64,000 nt of DNA. Source: Flaviramulus_B aquimarinus. GTDB lineage: Bacteria; Bacteroidota; Bacteroidia; Flavobacteriales; Flavobacteriaceae. The translations under genes and the position numbers were made by a program. The stretch is from NCBI RefSeq assembly GCF_039543205.1, contig NZ_BAABJH010000001.1, positions 496,001 to 560,000 on the forward strand, read 5' to 3'. This document shows positions 63,529 through 64,000 of the stretch, piece after piece; the first letter of the stretch is position 1; every line of letters starts with the position of its first letter. Below the pieces are notes generated by a model. That model made no database searches. It worked only from the letters and a program-made list of their open reading frames with translations, and was not told the origin of the DNA.

Positions 63529-64000
63529 TTATTCGTTTTTCCAATTTAACCTATCCATTTGGTTGTATGGCCATGGCGCACCGTTGTTCTCGATATTTGT
63601 CATCATATTATTGAGCTCCAATGGTGCAGCAGACTGTTCCATAACCAAATAGCGACGCATTTCTAAAATTATTGATAACGGGTCGATACTTACTGGACAA
63701 GCCTCTACACATGCGTTACATGAGGTACAGGCCCAAAGTTCTTCTTTTGTTATATAGTCGTTAAGAAGTTGTTTTCCATCATCTTTAAATTCGCCTTTAT
63801 TGACATCTATATTGTTACCAACTTCCTCTAGGCGATCTCTGGTATCCATCATGATTTTTCTTGGAGACAACTTTTTACCTGTTTGATTTGCTGGACATTC
63901 ACTAGTGCAACGCCCACATTCGGTACAGGTATATGCGTTTAATAATTGTACCCAATTTAAATCTTGCACATCGCTAGCTCCAAATTTTGCAGGCACTTCG
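63529..64000 (-). CDS. 4Fe-4S dicluster protein, C-terminal part (runs off the right edge)
   Basis: Only the last 157 codons are visible. The GTG at 63996 reads through in frame from upstream (…EVPAKFGAS), so it is an internal valine, not a start. Two ferredoxin-type motifs are present: CTECGRCTSECPANQ and CTSCNACVEACPVS. Family members normally have an N-terminal membrane domain, outside this window. It pairs with the CCG-domain protein downstream, 7 bp away, as in HdrC/HdrB-like modules. Confidence 0.9.
   Translation of the reverse strand, partial: EVPAKFGASDVQDLNWVQLLNAYTCTECGRCTSECPANQTGKKLSPRKIMMDTRDRLEEVGNNIDVNKGEFKDDGKQLLNDYITKEELWACTSCNACVEACPVSIDPLSIILEMRRYLVMEQSAAPLELNNMMTNIENNGAPWPYNQMDRLNWKNE

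Noticed and set aside
63529..63996. Complete 155-codon ferredoxin gene starting at GTG 63996
   Set aside because: The frame is open to the window edge and the GTG is an internal valine of a known longer family, so the gene is partial.

Overview
The window looks like chromosome from a marine-type member of the Flavobacteriaceae (Bacteroidota). It is AT-rich. Clear promoters carry the Bacteroidota -7 box TAnnTTTG. Proteins show type IX secretion (T9SS) sorting domains. The cbb3 oxidase has the Bacteroidota layout: a CcoN-CcoO fusion and a one-heme CcoP. Bacillithiol genes bshA and bshC are present. No rRNA, tRNA or CRISPR array was seen.

Region 1 (1-10.4 kb) is a microaerobic respiration island. 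It holds the start of a vWA-domain protein, an FNR/CRP-like regulator, the copper ATPase CcoI, and an operon ccoS-ccoNO-ccoQ-ccoP-ccoG-ccoH plus a SafE-like membrane protein. Three near-identical 14-bp FNR-like dyads lie upstream of ccoI, ccoS and (19 kb away) hemN-usp. Each starts exactly 36 bp before a -7 box, so the regulator probably runs oxidase assembly, the oxidase itself and oxygen-independent haem synthesis as one regulon. Region 2 (10.4-15.6 kb) is a four-gene operon: TetR regulator, ABC transporter, HlyD adaptor, TolC channel. A perfect 29-bp palindrome sits on the tetR -7 box. The ABC ATPase has degenerate catalytic motifs.

Region 3 (15.8-20.8 kb) is the most unusual part. Two adjacent units, a methyltransferase plus AlwI-like endonuclease unit and a CDF-type cation transporter unit, are bounded by integron-style recombination sites. 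In each unit the first 13 bases are complementary (12 of 13) to the 13 bases that open its own 3' attC-like fold, and the two units carry different sequences. No integrase is in the window. Region 4 (20.8-31.5 kb) holds usp, hemN, a Cu/Zn SOD lipoprotein, DUF3820 and DUF922 proteins, a LysM/receptor-like protein, guaA, a PLP decarboxylase and bshC.

Region 5 (31.5-44.3 kb, all minus strand) is a cell-surface locus. It encodes a beta-barrel protein, a small T9SS cargo, two tandem ~790-residue tail-fibre-like proteins that are nearly identical at DNA level except for sharply bounded divergent patches, a 1914-residue leucine-rich-repeat T9SS protein, and a translationally coupled lipoprotein. Region 6 (44.7-64 kb) is mostly housekeeping: topoisomerase IV subunits with an unannotated 44-codon ORF between them, an EamA transporter, aroC, an LpxH-like phosphoesterase, bshA, a GH3/beta-lactamase fusion, serB, and Fe-S oxidoreductase genes cut by the window edge.
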